Notes under the pieces: model-generated
What the model was told of the DNA's origin: nothing
What the model saw: the letters and a program-made list of their open reading frames with translations, nothing else
Databases searched by the model: none
Program-made: the position numbers and the translations under genes
Source of the DNA: Brugia malayi
Taxonomy: Eukaryota > Nematoda > Chromadorea > Rhabditida > Onchocercidae
NCBI RefSeq assembly: GCF_000002995.4
Contig: NW_025062479.1
Coordinates: 4,211,221 to 4,275,220 of the forward strand
Length of the DNA: 64,000 bases
Direction: 5' to 3'
Shown here: piece by piece, positions 11,684-24,314 of the stretch
Numbering within the stretch: the stretch's first letter is position 1
Layout of the letters: each line of letters begins with the position of its first letter

Positions 11684-14600
11684 CTAGCCATCTGAAGATG
11701 TTGCTGATGATTGGAACACTGTTTCCTTAAGATCGTAGGGGGTTGGAATTGGCTGATTTGGCAGTATAATATTAAGTTCAGCCTGGAACTGGTTAAGTTC
11801 ACTCAAAAATATATTAATATATTAACTCTCTTTAGAAATATGGGTGTAAACTGAAATAGAAGACAATTACGTGAGCATAATTAAGGAAAATGGATATACC
11901 TCATTCAAGAAGCAAATCATTTCAATTGCCGGGCCATTTCCATTGCTACGGTTAGCAGAGAAAAATTTTTGGTCATCAATAAGTTGATCCACAAAAGTTG
12001 ATATATATGAAATTAGACGCATGATTTGAAGGAACTGAAAATGATCAACCGCAATTCGAATCTTCGACATCGGTTGCAGTGCCATACTTACCTAAAAAGC
12101 AAAAGTACCATTTCTTTCTCTTCCCGAAAATTTTTCTTCTTATAGTTTTAAACAACCAACATGAACTTTATGGAAAAGAAATAAAAATATTTAAACTCGA
12201 AAGTTTTCAGAAACATGCAACCACAAAAAAAAAAAAAAAAAAAAAAAAAAAACAGTCAAATATCCAACTTTCAATGGTTTAACACTAAGAAGCGCATGAA
12301 ATGCAACATCACCAAGCAAAGGTGTACTCGATACTTCTGCGAAATCTGTGCTTATTCGAACCGGTGATGTATTTATCCAAATCCGCTCCGCTAAAATTGT
12401 TTGAAGCAGTTAATCAAGAAATTAAATCATGTTCCAAACGATATAAACAAATGATTAATTCCTTATCGTTTAGATCCAACCAACCGGATAACTGGTCTCC
12501 AAGCACAACTTAAATAGTAGGAACCACAAAAATATATATTGGCGGACTTTCTGAAGTCTAAAAACTGTTGCTTTGCACTGGGATTTTTAAAGTGATAAAT
12601 CGCGAAGATAACAAATAGTACACATATAGCACAAAATAATAAATAGTTGTTACCTTCATCAACATTCTCACACGAATTTTGATTCAACTGTAAGATGAAT
12701 TCTTTCAATTTCTCATTGCTAACCAGAAGGCCAACATGGTCGATGAAATCAATTACATTTGATGAAATCGACTTAAAAAACGAATTTGACTCGTCACCGG
12801 AAACTGTTTCGTAATTAGTAGCCAGCAAAGTGCTCATGCTTATCACAATTCTGCGTGCGAAACGCGTATCAGATACAAACGAGTCTTTTAATGGTATTAT
12901 TATCTGGAATTTTACCTGATTTGAAAACTCTTTACTTTACTTTCACATAAATAAAAAAAATGATTGAAAATAGAATAACGAATTTGTTAAAGATAAAATT
13001 TCTGGTTGTGTTTTACAGCAAAGTACTTATCAAAAATCGTCTTCCTTTAGCTTTCAACTTCAACAGACCAAAGATCAAAAAAAAGACCGATAAAATCATT
13101 ATTTCTGATGAAGTAATCGATTCATTTTCTTTGTATATACCTTGGGCATAAATAGATTGATGCGCAGATAGGTTTTGGGTATCTTTGAGCCATCAGGCAT
13201 TATGCTAGAGATTTGCTGAAAAATATAATTTTGTCTGAATAAACTATACTTTGAAAATTAGTGTAATTTAAAAAGATAAGAGATAAATCGTAAACTTACT
13301 AAAGCATATTTAATATCATCGATTATGAATAAGAGCCATCGAATCGTTCTTTGATCGACTACGAAAAAAAATGGACCAAGTAAAAGATGTGTGATGTTTG
13401 AGGGCACTGAAAATCAGTTGGTCAAAACAGCATCTAATTAAATAGTAATACTGTAAACATTTCAATTAAAATGAATAAAAGCTATTGCCTGGGAAATTTT
13501 CACATGTTGGGTGATAAAAAGAAGTAAACTCGAGATGGAAAACAGGACAATCGCCTTGTGCTGCGATATTTAATTTACGATCCGACATGAACAGATTAAA
13601 CAATGTTTCCTTTTTGGAATTCATATCCGTCACACACTGGACAATAATATCATACATTCGTATCACACAATTCTGAGACATTAACTCTGGCCACAAATCA
13701 ACTATTCGAGATTGTGCACTAGCATCTGCAAAGGAAAATGAAAATGTAAAAACGCAAGTGGAAATCAAAATTTGAAACAAAAGTGAGCCAAATGACTGTA
13801 ATCAAAAACTTAATAACCCAAACCTAATTCAGTGCAAAGCTTCCGCAGGTGGAACTGTAATATTTTGTGGACCCAGGCAGCACAATGATTTGCGTTATCA
13901 TATCGAATCCAATCACTACGATCAGATATAGCGTTGTTAGCTGGATAAAAATCAACGGACAGGCGCAATAAGGTTACCTGTAGTGCACCACAAATAATAT
14001 CCCAATCTTCAGGATAACCTGGAAACTTGCTTTAGTTCACAAAATTAATAAGAAAAAGCTAAAAGAAGATGGATTTAAATTAACCGAAATGTAAAGTCCA
14101 AAATCAAACAAAAATGTAAAAAAGAGCAAAATTTAATTTAAATGCGTCAAAACTTTGCACCACTTGGATTTTAGAAGTTACTGAACAACGCGGAATAATG
14201 TAGACACAAGTTTCGAATGAAAAAAAAAAAAGAAAATTCATATAAATATAAAAACTAAAACGGAAAAAATCAATACCATCCGAGGTTTGATTATCATCAC
14301 AGAGATGAAGATCAATTTTGCCAACATAAACATGGTACGATGTTCGATTAAAATCGAAATTGCGAAATATGGCTGAAACCGGAATCGAAGGAGGCGATTT
14401 GACCACTGGCGGTTTTATTTCGATGCACTTTAATAATAAATGAATAATATTGCAAAACTGAAGGAACAGCAAAAGAAGTACGATGTACAACATGAATTTC
14501 GCCCTTGACAATGACATAAAAAACAAAAAAAACCTATACAAATGTTCAACCTCTCTGTGGTATAACGTTGGTACTTTCTTGGAAGCTGCTTTGATTATAT

Positions 14601-16676
14601 TCATGATATGATCGTAAAATGTGATAGCAGACCGTATTTGCGGTAAAGTAGCAATCCACAAAATATCGTCTAATATTAACTGTATACGACCACCAAGAAC
14701 GCTACCATCTAAAAAGAACTTTTAATTTTCCTATTAACTCAATAAAGCAGCTTACTGCAATGCAACCAAAGAGTGAAAGGTAATACACCACTTTAGATGT
14801 TGTTTTAGTGCCTGTTAGATGTAAATTTCGGTAAATTCATACCAGCAGTGGACTTTTTCACACTGATTCTACTCTTTCCATTGCTAGTAATCAATCTTAA
14901 TGGAGCATTTATAGCATTACACGATGAATTAGCTTGTGCAGATGCTTCGATACGTAATAACTGCCATGTAACCTGAGAAAGGACCGTTTTATGAAACATT
15001 GTACTGACTAACAGCTACACAGTAGAGTGAAGACATTTAAACCAATGGCAAATTGGCAAGACTTTATGGTCTTCATAAATCGTAAAATGGAAAATTATTA
15101 AACAATATCACGAAGTGTTTCGAAAAATAGACCATTTTAAACATAAGTAATTTGCTAGTATTCGTATCTACAAGTCGAGTATATCGCAAATCATTGACTG
15201 TTTGCCAGGTCGGGCTCTTACTTTCAACCGCCAGTCTCGAGAGCTGAAAAGATTTCATGGAAAAAACTCCAGCATCACTAAAAAAACTGTGGGAATAAAA
15301 TCATTAAGGGAATGAATATAGCATTCAGAAACATACCGTTAGAGAACCACGAAAAACACCAGAATCGAAATCAATCTCCACTGAATTAACATAAAGTGAC
15401 ATCAATTCAGCAACTCGATTAGCAAATCCGTATGTTGAGTCTCCAAAAGCACTGAAATAATATTTTTAAGCTTCAATAATCATTCAGAGTATTTTATTTC
15501 AAAATTAAGTATGCAAATCATGGCGGTGAAGAAATATACCTCAAAGAATTTGAGTCACAGTCAACAAATTCATCTGAACTAAGCTCGACCTCTACCCGTA
15601 CTTCATCAATAAACTGAAAACAGAGACTACAGTAGAATGAAAGACGAAATAATTCAAAGTAATATTTTTGGAATGGAAAGATTTTAGTTTGCATGCAGTT
15701 GTTTCGTCTCAAATATGGTCAGAATAACTGAATTAACATCTAATGTTTAAAAGAATTATGATTTCATGACAGCCGATATATCTTCATGCTCATGGTATAT
15801 TTTCTATTAGCCCTTATAGTGCTGTTGAGACTAAGATATTCGCGAAGTTTGCACTTACAAAGGTTTCGTTTATCAATTTCAGCTAAAAACATCCGCAGTG
15901 ATGGAAATTTTTTCTTTGCCCAATTCTATTTTTCAAATGCAAAACGAAAAGTTACTAGTTTAACTGGTTGTGACTTCAACTTCGTCCATGGAACTTTAAC
16001 AGCTATTCTATTGCAAACTGCTCGCTTAACTCGTAGCCATGTTGGTAATTCAAGTACCTGAAAAGAGGTATATACGTAAATATATTTATATTAATATAAA
16101 TATACAATATTTTGTTGAAGGTGAATTTTATATTATGAAACGAACTGCTATATGTGAATTTTTACGTGGAACCATCGATGCGAAGCTGAAAGTGAGCGCT
16201 TACGGTTGATAAAGGTGTAACGGATAATCCTACTGGATAAGTATCTACTGTCATATTTCATATAATTTTATCAGTTTAAGCCTTAAATTTATTCAACAAA
16301 CAAATATTAGAAAAAAAAAGTTATTTTTGTATTTTGGGGAAAATATCTTAGAACGAATACATGAAGCAAATATAAAAAATACTCTCTCAAAAAAAAAACT
16401 AACTTCACTTAGGACTATTTCGTTTAATTCGATGTTCTTTAGTTCTCCTTTACCACTCAAAATCTGCACGCTGATTTGATCGGCTGTAATATTGCGAACA
16501 AATCTGAAATTTAGTTGAAAGTAACACATCGTTTTGTGCAATGCATTTCTTTCAAAACGTATACTCAGGAAAGTTTACAAAACAGTAGAAAAGCTTATGA
16601 AAAAAAAAAAAAAAAACATATTCAGATATTACTTTGAAAGATGCTTGATAATTTGATTCTTGATAATACTTGTCAT
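11684..16676 (-). CDS. BLTP3 family (UHRF1BP1/SHIP164) bridge-like lipid transfer protein
   Basis: Exons in order: 16676-16633, 16503-16404, 16057-15956, 15613-15540, 15451-15337, 15243-15133, 14972-14843, 14708-14277 (perhaps split by an intron), a short one near 14180-14130, 14018-13824, 13725-about 13512, 13406-13300, 13215-13141, 12915-12654, about 12508-12460, 12390-12269, 12091-11871, 11801-11684. The N terminus MTSIIKNQIIKHLSK plus LELPTWL and WTKLKSQP, then YGFANRV, SPTWQTVNDLRYTR, IDLHLCDD, GALQVTLLRLSVDFYP and KIRIAVDHFQFL, matches the chorein-type N terminus and following repeats of UHRF1BP1/SHIP164 as I remember them. Such proteins form a hydrophobic groove that moves phospholipids between membranes on the endocytic route. 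A TTTTGCAG acceptor about 55 bases before the ATG suggests cis- or trans-splicing of the leader. The product is about 770 residues, roughly half the vertebrate length. Confidence 0.8.
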
Positions 16677-16748
16677 TGGTAATTTACAGATCTTTTCCAC
16701 ATCTATTCCCCCAGTAATCGCGATTGTTGGCTGCAAAAAAAAAAAAAA

Positions 16749-16769
16749 GAGAGAGAGAGAGAGAGAGAA
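16749..16769. repeat. GA dinucleotide microsatellite
   Basis: About ten GA/AG units directly follow an A-run, in the 5' UTR or leader intron of the minus-strand BLTP3 gene. Confidence 0.9.
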
Positions 16770-17994
16770 AGCTGCTAACATATGACAGTTATGTTTTCTG
16801 GCCAAAGAAAGCACCTATATCACTAATTAATCCAACAAATCCTTGCAACAGATCATTCAAAATATTGTTTAGCTTGAATCGATTGGTGGTAAGAATAGCA
16901 ATGGAATTTTAATTTTTTGATTGTCATTTAGAAATTGAAAAAAAAAAAAAAAAAAAAAAAAAAACTTCCTGATCACATATCTAAAGTAGAGCTAGTATTT
17001 ATGTAAGTTAGGATGTGCGGAAATTACTTAGAGGAACCATTTTCTCTATTTTAAGAGTACAATATAAATGAAAAAAAAACCTAATAAAAATAAATGCACT
17101 TACTAGGCATAACGGAACGGAACTCCCAACCCACTGTTATCCAAGTAGCAATATCATTAGATCACCACTCTACTCTTGTAAAAAAGAAAAGCAATATTTT
17201 TGATAGATACATACTCAAAGTATTACGAAACACTACTTAACCGTAATAATCAATTGTGACGGATGTCAACATTGGCTAATCAAAATCTTGACCAAATAAA
17301 ATTAGATTCAGTCTACGAACCTCTACTAGTGCTTACAAATATTGTACGGGAAAGATAAATGTCATCTGAGATGCTAAGCAGTGATAAACAGACCGAATAT
17401 AGTATTCATCCTGAATTTGTGGCATTAAAGACAAATGAAATCGGATAAAACTGAAGTATAACTCGTACAAACTACAAGTACAAATTGTGCACAAGAACTA
17501 GCGCGGTTAAATGATAAATAATTTGTCACAGAGATGTCATAGGCGATGTCGAGAACTCGCTTCGATGTGTTTTAAGACTTCAACCCTCACGGATCCACTA
17601 CACATTACCATTAGATTACAAACGACAACAACAAATCAACCACCACATGATGGGATATTTCACTTTTCGTCAGCTGTTGGCTTCGTGTCTCCAAACCCGC
17701 GATAAGGAAATTCGAATGACCCATGTGCATGAGGAATGTTTGTCCGAAAAGGGATGGTGCAAGATTTGCTGTGGGCATGTTATGATAATTAGGCAAGGCT
17801 TGTAATCCTTTCTATCACTGATCTTTCTTATTATTCGTCACTATTTGTTGCACTACTGTAGTGGATAGAGTATATGCAAAAATATGACGAAAAATTTCAA
17901 AGATGTACGGAAGAATATAGTGAAAATATTGGAACAGTCAGTATAATGCGTTAACAAATGTATAATAAAAAAGATAATGAAAAATAAGCTGCTT

Positions 17995-18560
17995 AAAGAT
18001 CTTTAATGAAGCTATTACATTTTCAAGTGTAATAGGTTCATTAGGTAGCAAACATACTGTTTCTTAAATTAATGGATTGTAGCCGTTTTGGAAGAGCCAA
18101 CCTGTCATAGGTTTGTTGAGTTTCAACTTTTGAAATTGGTTGGAATGTGCCTAACTTTTTTCTTCAGTTTTTATTCTTCATAGTTTTCTTGAGATAATCT
18201 TTGAAATTTATGAAGTCCTCAAAAAATGGACTTTTTTGATTGGTGCTAGAGAATGCGGCTGATATCAAGTGGGAAGGAGCAAATGAAATGAATGAAACTT
18301 TTTTCTCTTTAAAATAGGTGTAGTTATTACGATGAAGTCATTTTTAGTAACATCAGAATTACTGATAGGTTGTTCCTACCATATTGTGGATTACTTCTTC
18401 AACAGAATTGCTGTGATCTTTGAATATTTCGTTGTGCTTCGTTTGAGAGTATTCATTCTAGTTTAAAAAAGCTAGATTTTTCTGGAGAAGTAACTTTGGA
18501 GATTCCAAGAAATTTCTCAATACTTTAAGGTAGTTTGCAAGTCGTACAGCAATATTTATG
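17995..18560 (-). pseudogene. possible decayed protein-coding relic
   Basis: Read on the minus strand, short blocks in changing frames look more protein-like than the surrounding DNA. Examples are LANYLKVLRNFLESPKLLL near the high end, a block containing STNQKSPFFEDFINFKDYL in the middle, and NEPITLENVIASLK near the low end. Stops and frame changes separate them. I do not recognise the family. It could be a decayed host gene, a bacterial relic like the one at 43.7 kb, or chance in AT-rich sequence. Confidence 0.2.
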
Positions 18561-19176
18561 TTTGTCCTTTAAATTTACATTTACCCTTGTATTCTGTTGT
18601 AATTTTTACAACAGAAAACTTCGAACCGTGGTGGATAGCCAATAATGCTAACATCTTCAGTAAAATACCGAAAATGTACTTATGCCGCTTACTGTCCTTT
18701 GCAGGTTTGCCTAACTTCTTTTTTAACGGATCGGTTAAATTTTCCCAAGAAAATGCAAATATTTAACACCTAAATTTTCACGCTTATTTGCTTCCCACAT
18801 ATTACATAATAAAGATGAACCGATTTCCTTGTTTACTTTTATTGTTTTACATGTTCAATTATCAGACGCAGATGCTAGTATAATGTAACTTTTCTCCTCT
18901 TAATAGCCATTTTTTTTTCTTTACTGCAAACTAAAATATGAAATATAAGCTGTAAGCTTATCCCCGTGATTCCATCAGTTATGTCATTAATATATATATA
19001 TATATATTCTTTTTCATCGTCTAAACAATAGTCTATGTTTGGTATCTCATGCAGTTCAGAAAAAGAAAGCAATAAAATTTTTTTCGATAAGAAAAATATG
19101 GAATTTGTAAAAGTCGGTTTATCTGTTACCCATATTTTTTTCTATTTAGGGTCCACAACTATTCACTGAGAATGAA

Positions 19177-19788
19177 ATGAGTAAGAGTCCTGATGTGCGA
19201 TATATTTCTGATGTGTAAGTTGTGAGACTGAATTCAATTTAAAATTTCGTCTAAACCAAAGCGTTAGTATTCAGATATGTAGAAATGACGTTTCTGCACG
19301 TTAATGTGAAAATTTCTATTTTCTTAAAACGGTTAATTTGTAGGGACGAACGATTAGGTGTAGCTGTGAGATTATATGCGATAGTGGAAAGTTCTATGCA
19401 GAAAATTAAAGCAGAAATGCTAGTCGAGCACATTCGTGCCAAAATTTTACCTTTTGATCGGTCATTTGGCGAGCACCCTATTAACAATGTTGGAAATGAT
19501 GCTCAGGTCCTTAACCTGCTAAAAAATTGTTTGAATCTGTTCAAGTTTCCATCATATTCTCTCTTCAATCGTTTATAACGATAATTATTCAGTAGCTTGC
19601 ATATTCTTTATCGCCAAACTTGAAAAAATCCTCTAATTGGTTGAGAAAAATACACTTTTTCGAATAGTTTTTTCTTTTTTTTTTTGCTTTTCATCTTACA
19701 ATCGTAGTACTTTGCAATCACTGAGATTGAGCTACACGTCCAAGATCACCACCACTTTATCATTTACAGTGTATACGGTCACAAATGA
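19177..19788 (+). CDS. small unrecognised protein, three exons
   Basis: Exons 19177-19214, 19344-19506 and 19708-19788 join in consistent phase to give 93 residues, starting MSKSPDVRYISDVDERLG and ending IIYSVYGHK. Each junction has a good GT donor and a TAG acceptor. An acceptor (CTATTTAG) lies 27 bases upstream of the ATG, compatible with spliced-leader addition. The sequence is mixed helical and charged, with no signal peptide or membrane segment and an HHH cluster near the end. I do not recognise a family. Three phase-compatible splice junctions are the main support. It could alternatively be the 3' end of a longer gene starting further upstream. Confidence 0.5.
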
Positions 19789-20927
19789 TACGAATAATGT
19801 GTTTATTTCATATGTCTATCATAACGAACATTATCTGTTATAGTGTTAACATTTTTGTTTATTCTACATGAATTCATGGGAAAACAATTCTTACATGGAT
19901 ATAGTTCAGCTGGCCAGCCTTCTCGGTACAATACTGACCTCAATTGAACGACTCTCTTTTCAAGTGTGTAGAAAACAAAAAGAGGAAGTGCCGAATATTG
20001 CCATTATTATAATACGCGGGCGTCTTATTCTCTGTGGCATTTTGGGAGATATAGTGTAAGCAATTACATATATTGCGGCAGGAAGTAGGAATGGCAGATT
20101 TTTATTTGAGTTAGACATTTCTACACAAGAATTTTGAATTCATGCAGCATGTAAGCGATTCCTATTTGCAGGGCATAAAATTTACAAAAGAAAACTTTTC
20201 AGCAACTTTATAAGTGCTGTTATTGACACTGATACTATCCACTTTCTATTTTGCGCATTTCTCTCAAAAGCTAATTAAATTCCTTTAGCTTTGCTTTGCT
20301 GCGAAAAAATTCTGACTCCTACGCGAGTAGAGTTGGCTCTCAACAGTACACGCTTTTCAGTAATTGCAATGTACCACAAACACTGGTATTGCCTACTTCT
20401 ATTATTTAAATTTTGCTTAAAATGAAGGGTGGAAAGAAAAGTTTCATATTTTTTGTAAATGAGAGTATTCGGTCAATAAGCTGCCTAAATTATAACAAAC
20501 ACTATCATCGTAACAAACATCGAAAGCAATCACAAAAGCCCGTTATATTACAGAAAGGGAGCAATTTTGCAGCAACGGACAACACTCTCGTAAAACTTTA
20601 CATACATGAGGTAAATATCTTCTTCCAATGTTTGCCGTAGATGTCATGAATATTTATCTCATATCTTTCACTTCTTATTCTTACAAAAAAGATAGCAGTA
20701 TTTTTTATTATTTTATTGTTATCAATATTCTGTATAGTATGTATAGTAGAAACAAAATCAATTCATCATTTTTACTTAATATCAAAACTCCCAATGTATG
20801 GAATTATAGATGCAACCATCAGATTTGCGATTTTTTGTATTTACAAGAGAATCAATTCGAATGCTATTAAAATCAATTCCGTCGTTAACATTATTCACGA
20901 AAAGCTCTGGTTAGCGTATTCTGCATA

Positions 20928-22124
20928 ATGAATTTCACAGAATTGGAATCGATTTTTGTTGATGTCGATTTCGCACCTGTAAAAAGTGTAATACCTTTAT
21001 TTGCATGTTCATCAGGACAGATATTTTCAAATTGTATCCAATATTCCTTAATATTGAGACATTTGAACTTTGCAGACGATATAATATGGTCACTACATTT
21101 ATGGCAGACGGAGATGTACTCAAAGAATCCACAAAAAGTACCTGCAGCTGGCTTTCTACTTGTTGATAACTTATCAAAAATGATTGCTGATAGCGATGTA
21201 TGTTTGAAACAGAACTTTGCTGAAAATTTGCTGAAAAAGATCAAAGAAGAACAGTCCCAAGAGAAACAAACAAGAAGAGAACAGAGGTGGAAGATGCTGG
21301 AAAGTAAACTGGCTGCTGAAATGAACATTTCCGAGAAATCAGAAGACTCAACAAATCAACGTACTGTGTACTTACAAACGAAGTTAAAACAGATCCAAGC
21401 AACGTACACCAGAATAAAGGAGCTTGTCAATAAATTACTTCATGAAGAAAGAAATGAAATGTTGGCTTATATGAAGCGTAAAGAAGAAGTTTTGAATTTA
21501 GAAAAGGAATGTGAGCAACAAAAGGCATTGCAAGAAAAAGTACTGAGTTTACAAGAGCGACAAAGGAAACAACTGGCTGATTTGCGGGGCTTTTTGCGTA
21601 AATTCCTGAAATATCAAGATATTGTGCGGTGTGAACTGCTGATAAATGTTGAAAAACTAGAACAACGGTTAGAAACGATGAAATTTGAAAACAGTGAAAT
21701 TCATTTGCGAAATATATGCCGTTATCATCAACGAATGCTACGTGTAACATTGTTCCAGAACAAAATTGAACAGAATTTGGAAAGTTTAGAGAAGCAAATG
21801 CAAGAAACAACTAGGAATAGTTGTAGAATGCAGCGGAAGTTAGAAACACTCAGATCACAGGTAATAACCACTTCAGTTTTCACCTGTATTCTTCCTGTAC
21901 TGTACCATTTTTCAATCTTTCGTTCTACTTCACATAGAGTCTTCAAAAATTTATATCTTTCACACATAAAATAATTTGCATAGCTTTGTACAAGCGAAAA
22001 AGAGAGTCGAAGATTTTACAGCTTCAACAGAAAAAACAATTGGTTAAACCAATACAGGAAATTAGACCAATATCGGGACAAACTTACTGCAGAAGTGGTG
22101 GCGCACAACGAAATTTTCACGTAG
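20928..22124 (+). CDS. coiled-coil protein of unknown function
   Basis: Exon 1 is 20928-21860 (311 codons) and exon 2 is 21984-22124, together 357 residues. Residues 1-100 are globular and fairly hydrophobic (FADDIIWSLHLWQTEMYSKN). From about residue 105 to 311 the protein is almost pure heptad-like coiled coil, rich in E, K, Q, R and L. Exon 2 read in phase continues the charged helix (NQYRKLDQYRDKLTAEVV) to a TAG. A short globular head on a long coiled coil resembles centrosomal or kinetochore subunits, but I cannot assign a family. The start at 20928 is the first ATG of the long frame; an upstream exon is possible. Confidence 0.6.
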
Positions 22125-22783
22125 CAGCAAATAGGCAATTCCATTATGGTGATGAGTTTCAACGGCACCATTGGCGCCGACGGTCAAATAGCGAAGTATT
22201 GTGGAAAAATAATTGTGAAAGAAACCATAAACCAATCTGCTAATCACAGATTCCTGTCACTTTCTAAATTTTATTCATCAGTTGTATTAAATAAACAAAT
22301 TCTGGTTGCGTTACATTTTGAATCAATTAGTAACTAATAAAAGAGTAACGCGGTTCACTGGAAATTAAAGAAAAGTTAGCATGATTTTAAATGAGCACGA
22401 TGCACGAAACACTATTGTACTGTTAAAAATCACACATCACTGATGACAAAGTAAAATATCGCTTCATTGATTGAGACGCACTAATGAGCTGACTTCACGT
22501 CATCAGAACACTTTATTTAAGAAAAATAAATTATAATGGCGAAGTGAATCTTTCAAATGTTCTTGTTAATGCTTTAGACAAAAAACTAAGGGCTGCTCAT
22601 TTATTTTATAGGTTCGTTCTGGAAGTATGGGTAATGTTCAATAGCATTTTGCTGCTATTTATTGTCTGTTAATTATGAAAAATCGGAAGCAGATAGTCAG
22701 GAAAAGATTGTTTCGATGACTCATTGACACTTTTGCATATTTCTACACAGTGTAATGTAATGTAAAATGAAGTTACACCACAT
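22125..22783. other. 3' flank of the coiled-coil gene
   Basis: AT-rich, with an AATAAA near 22290 that could be the polyadenylation signal of the upstream gene. Short open frames at 22146-22337 overlap the coiled-coil 3' end in other frames and are not supported. Confidence 0.4.
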
Positions 22784-23266
22784 TGTCGTGAAAGGTTTGT
22801 CTTCAGATACTCGAATATTTGTGTAACAGCAGTGAGATTTATAAATCTTTATTTTTATTTAACTTACTATCAGTAACCTGAACAGTAGAAATAAACTTTA
22901 TAAAATCGGAGGAAATTTAGATTGATTATGAGGGCTTATAGTCGACAATAATGACCATAATGAATCTTTTGTTTATTAGAATTGAATTTATATGAGTGAG
23001 AATTGGGCGTGTCTGAGATAAAAATTATATGTGTGAAGAATCGGAAATGTTTACAAAAAATTGAAAATTTACAATGTGAGAATTGAGCGTATTTAAGATG
23101 AAAATCACATGTGTGAAGAATCTTAAGAAGCTAGATTTAAGGAATTCATGATACCGTAAGATTGTTTACAATTTAAAAATGATTAATTAGTTTTATTAGT
23201 ATTTAGTTATATTAATCTTATTATTTTGGTTAGAGTTTTTCGCGAAATTAACATTACAAAAAAAAA
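22784..23266 (-). repeat. decayed solo LTR of the BEL/Pao family
   Basis: It begins on the plus strand with TGTCGTGAAAGGTTTGTCT, nearly the same as the LTR edge at 24315, and runs through the same order of blocks (AATAAACTTTAT, GTCGACAATAATGA, GAGTGAGAATTGGGC, repeated ACATGTGTGAAGAAT). It ends at TTTTCGCGAAATTAACATT, where the intact LTR would read TTCGCGACA. The far terminus is eroded and followed by an A-run, and no target duplication was found. No internal retroelement sequence flanks it, so it is a solo or truncated LTR in the same orientation as the left BEL copy. Confidence 0.75.
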
Positions 23267-24314
23267 AAAGATTTCTGATATGTCTGATATTGCCTTTCAT
23301 ATACTGCTTGTTTTTGACTTGACAATGATCTGTCGCAGTTTCAATTTAATTAAGTTAAAGAACTTTTAGTTTTAAATGACTGGCAATTTTTCTGTTCCTT
23401 ATTTCATGGAAAAATCATCGATCTGCAATCAAATTATTATTTTTTTCATTTGCCCAATTATTGTCCCATACTTCTAATCATTGTTTACATGTTTTTATTG
23501 CTATCATTTATTACTTTATAAGTCTTTGTTTAGAGGATTTTTGTCAGTTATTTATCATAACAGCTTAAGGTTTGTTTATTTATGTATAAAATCAATACAA
23601 CGGAAGCTACTGCAACAACAATACGAACCTTGCTTAGGTCCATTCTATGGCCTTACAAATGCAAGACACGATGCAGCGCATCTAAGCTTGTTCAGAAATT
23701 TATGTTTTTTTTTTAATTTCGTATCGTTATCACACTTAGATCAAATCGTACATACTCAAATTTTCGATGGAAAATGTACTCTTGTCCACTATGGTAGATA
23801 CGACACCTATTTAATTTATCTCATGTTATTAAACTTTTGAAAAAAAATTTGTGATTCAACAGTTTGACTTTACCACATAGACTGCAATGTCATAAAAAAT
23901 TGCTATGTGCAGATTGCAGTATAGAAAGAATATCCATTTTCAAGGAACAGTTTGACTTTCGTTGCACTTGAAATTGGTAAAGCGAAGATTCTCAACATTG
24001 TTAATATTTCTTGATTTAAAAATCATTGCTTATTTTTAAAGATTTATTTTTTTCTTATAGATAATTGATTCCAATTAATAAAAATGTCTTCGATACAACC
24101 AGTTTTAAAAAAACGTCCGTTTACCAGCAGTTGCACCTTGAAAATAAATACTGCTATAAATTTTCAGTCATACATATGTGTGCAAATTTATAAAAAATTA
24201 TAAAATTTGTTCGCTACATAGGTCGTTTTTAGTGCGAAATTCATTATAACACTGTATTCATTGAAATATAACAGTTGTAAAAGCAAATTTAGAATTCCTT
24301 TCTTACTGCCCTGT
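23267..24314. other. intergenic, no gene recognised
   Basis: AT-rich DNA between the decayed LTR and the left BEL element. A 119-codon open frame at 23481-23840 has no recognisable domain and is T-rich at both ends. I treat it as unsupported. Confidence 0.35.

Larger units (their letters stand above)
16677..19176. other. intergenic, low-complexity rich
   Basis: This interval contains a GA microsatellite (16749-16769), an A-run (16939-16964), a TA microsatellite (about 18989-19006) and otherwise AT-rich DNA. No intact gene was recognised. Minus-strand positions about 17995-18560 read as broken, protein-like fragments and are listed separately. The 16677-17500 part is probably the 5' flank of the BLTP3 gene. 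Confidence 0.4.

Noticed and set aside
12560..12654. Second membrane-like segment in the BLTP3 region
   Set aside because: It begins at a GTAACA donor right after a conserved exon and reads as intron.
14440..14600. Hydrophobic, membrane-helix-like stretch inside the BLTP3 gene
   Set aside because: It is flanked by a GTTGAACATT donor and a TGTTCCTTCAG acceptor in the same phase, so it is more likely an in-frame intron; BLTP3 proteins have no such helix here.
15846..15900. A 24-base micro-exon between two BLTP3 exons
   Set aside because: Joining 15956 directly to 15613 gives QPVKLFIDEV, which matches the family; adding the micro-exon breaks that match.
19868..20640. Open frames at 19868-20059 and 20413-20640 as further exons
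   Set aside because: No donor and acceptor pair in phase links them to the neighbours, and composition is AT-driven.
23481..23840. 119-codon plus-strand frame
   Set aside because: Phe/Leu/Tyr-rich, no domain, no splice context; consistent with chance in T-rich DNA next to decayed LTRs.
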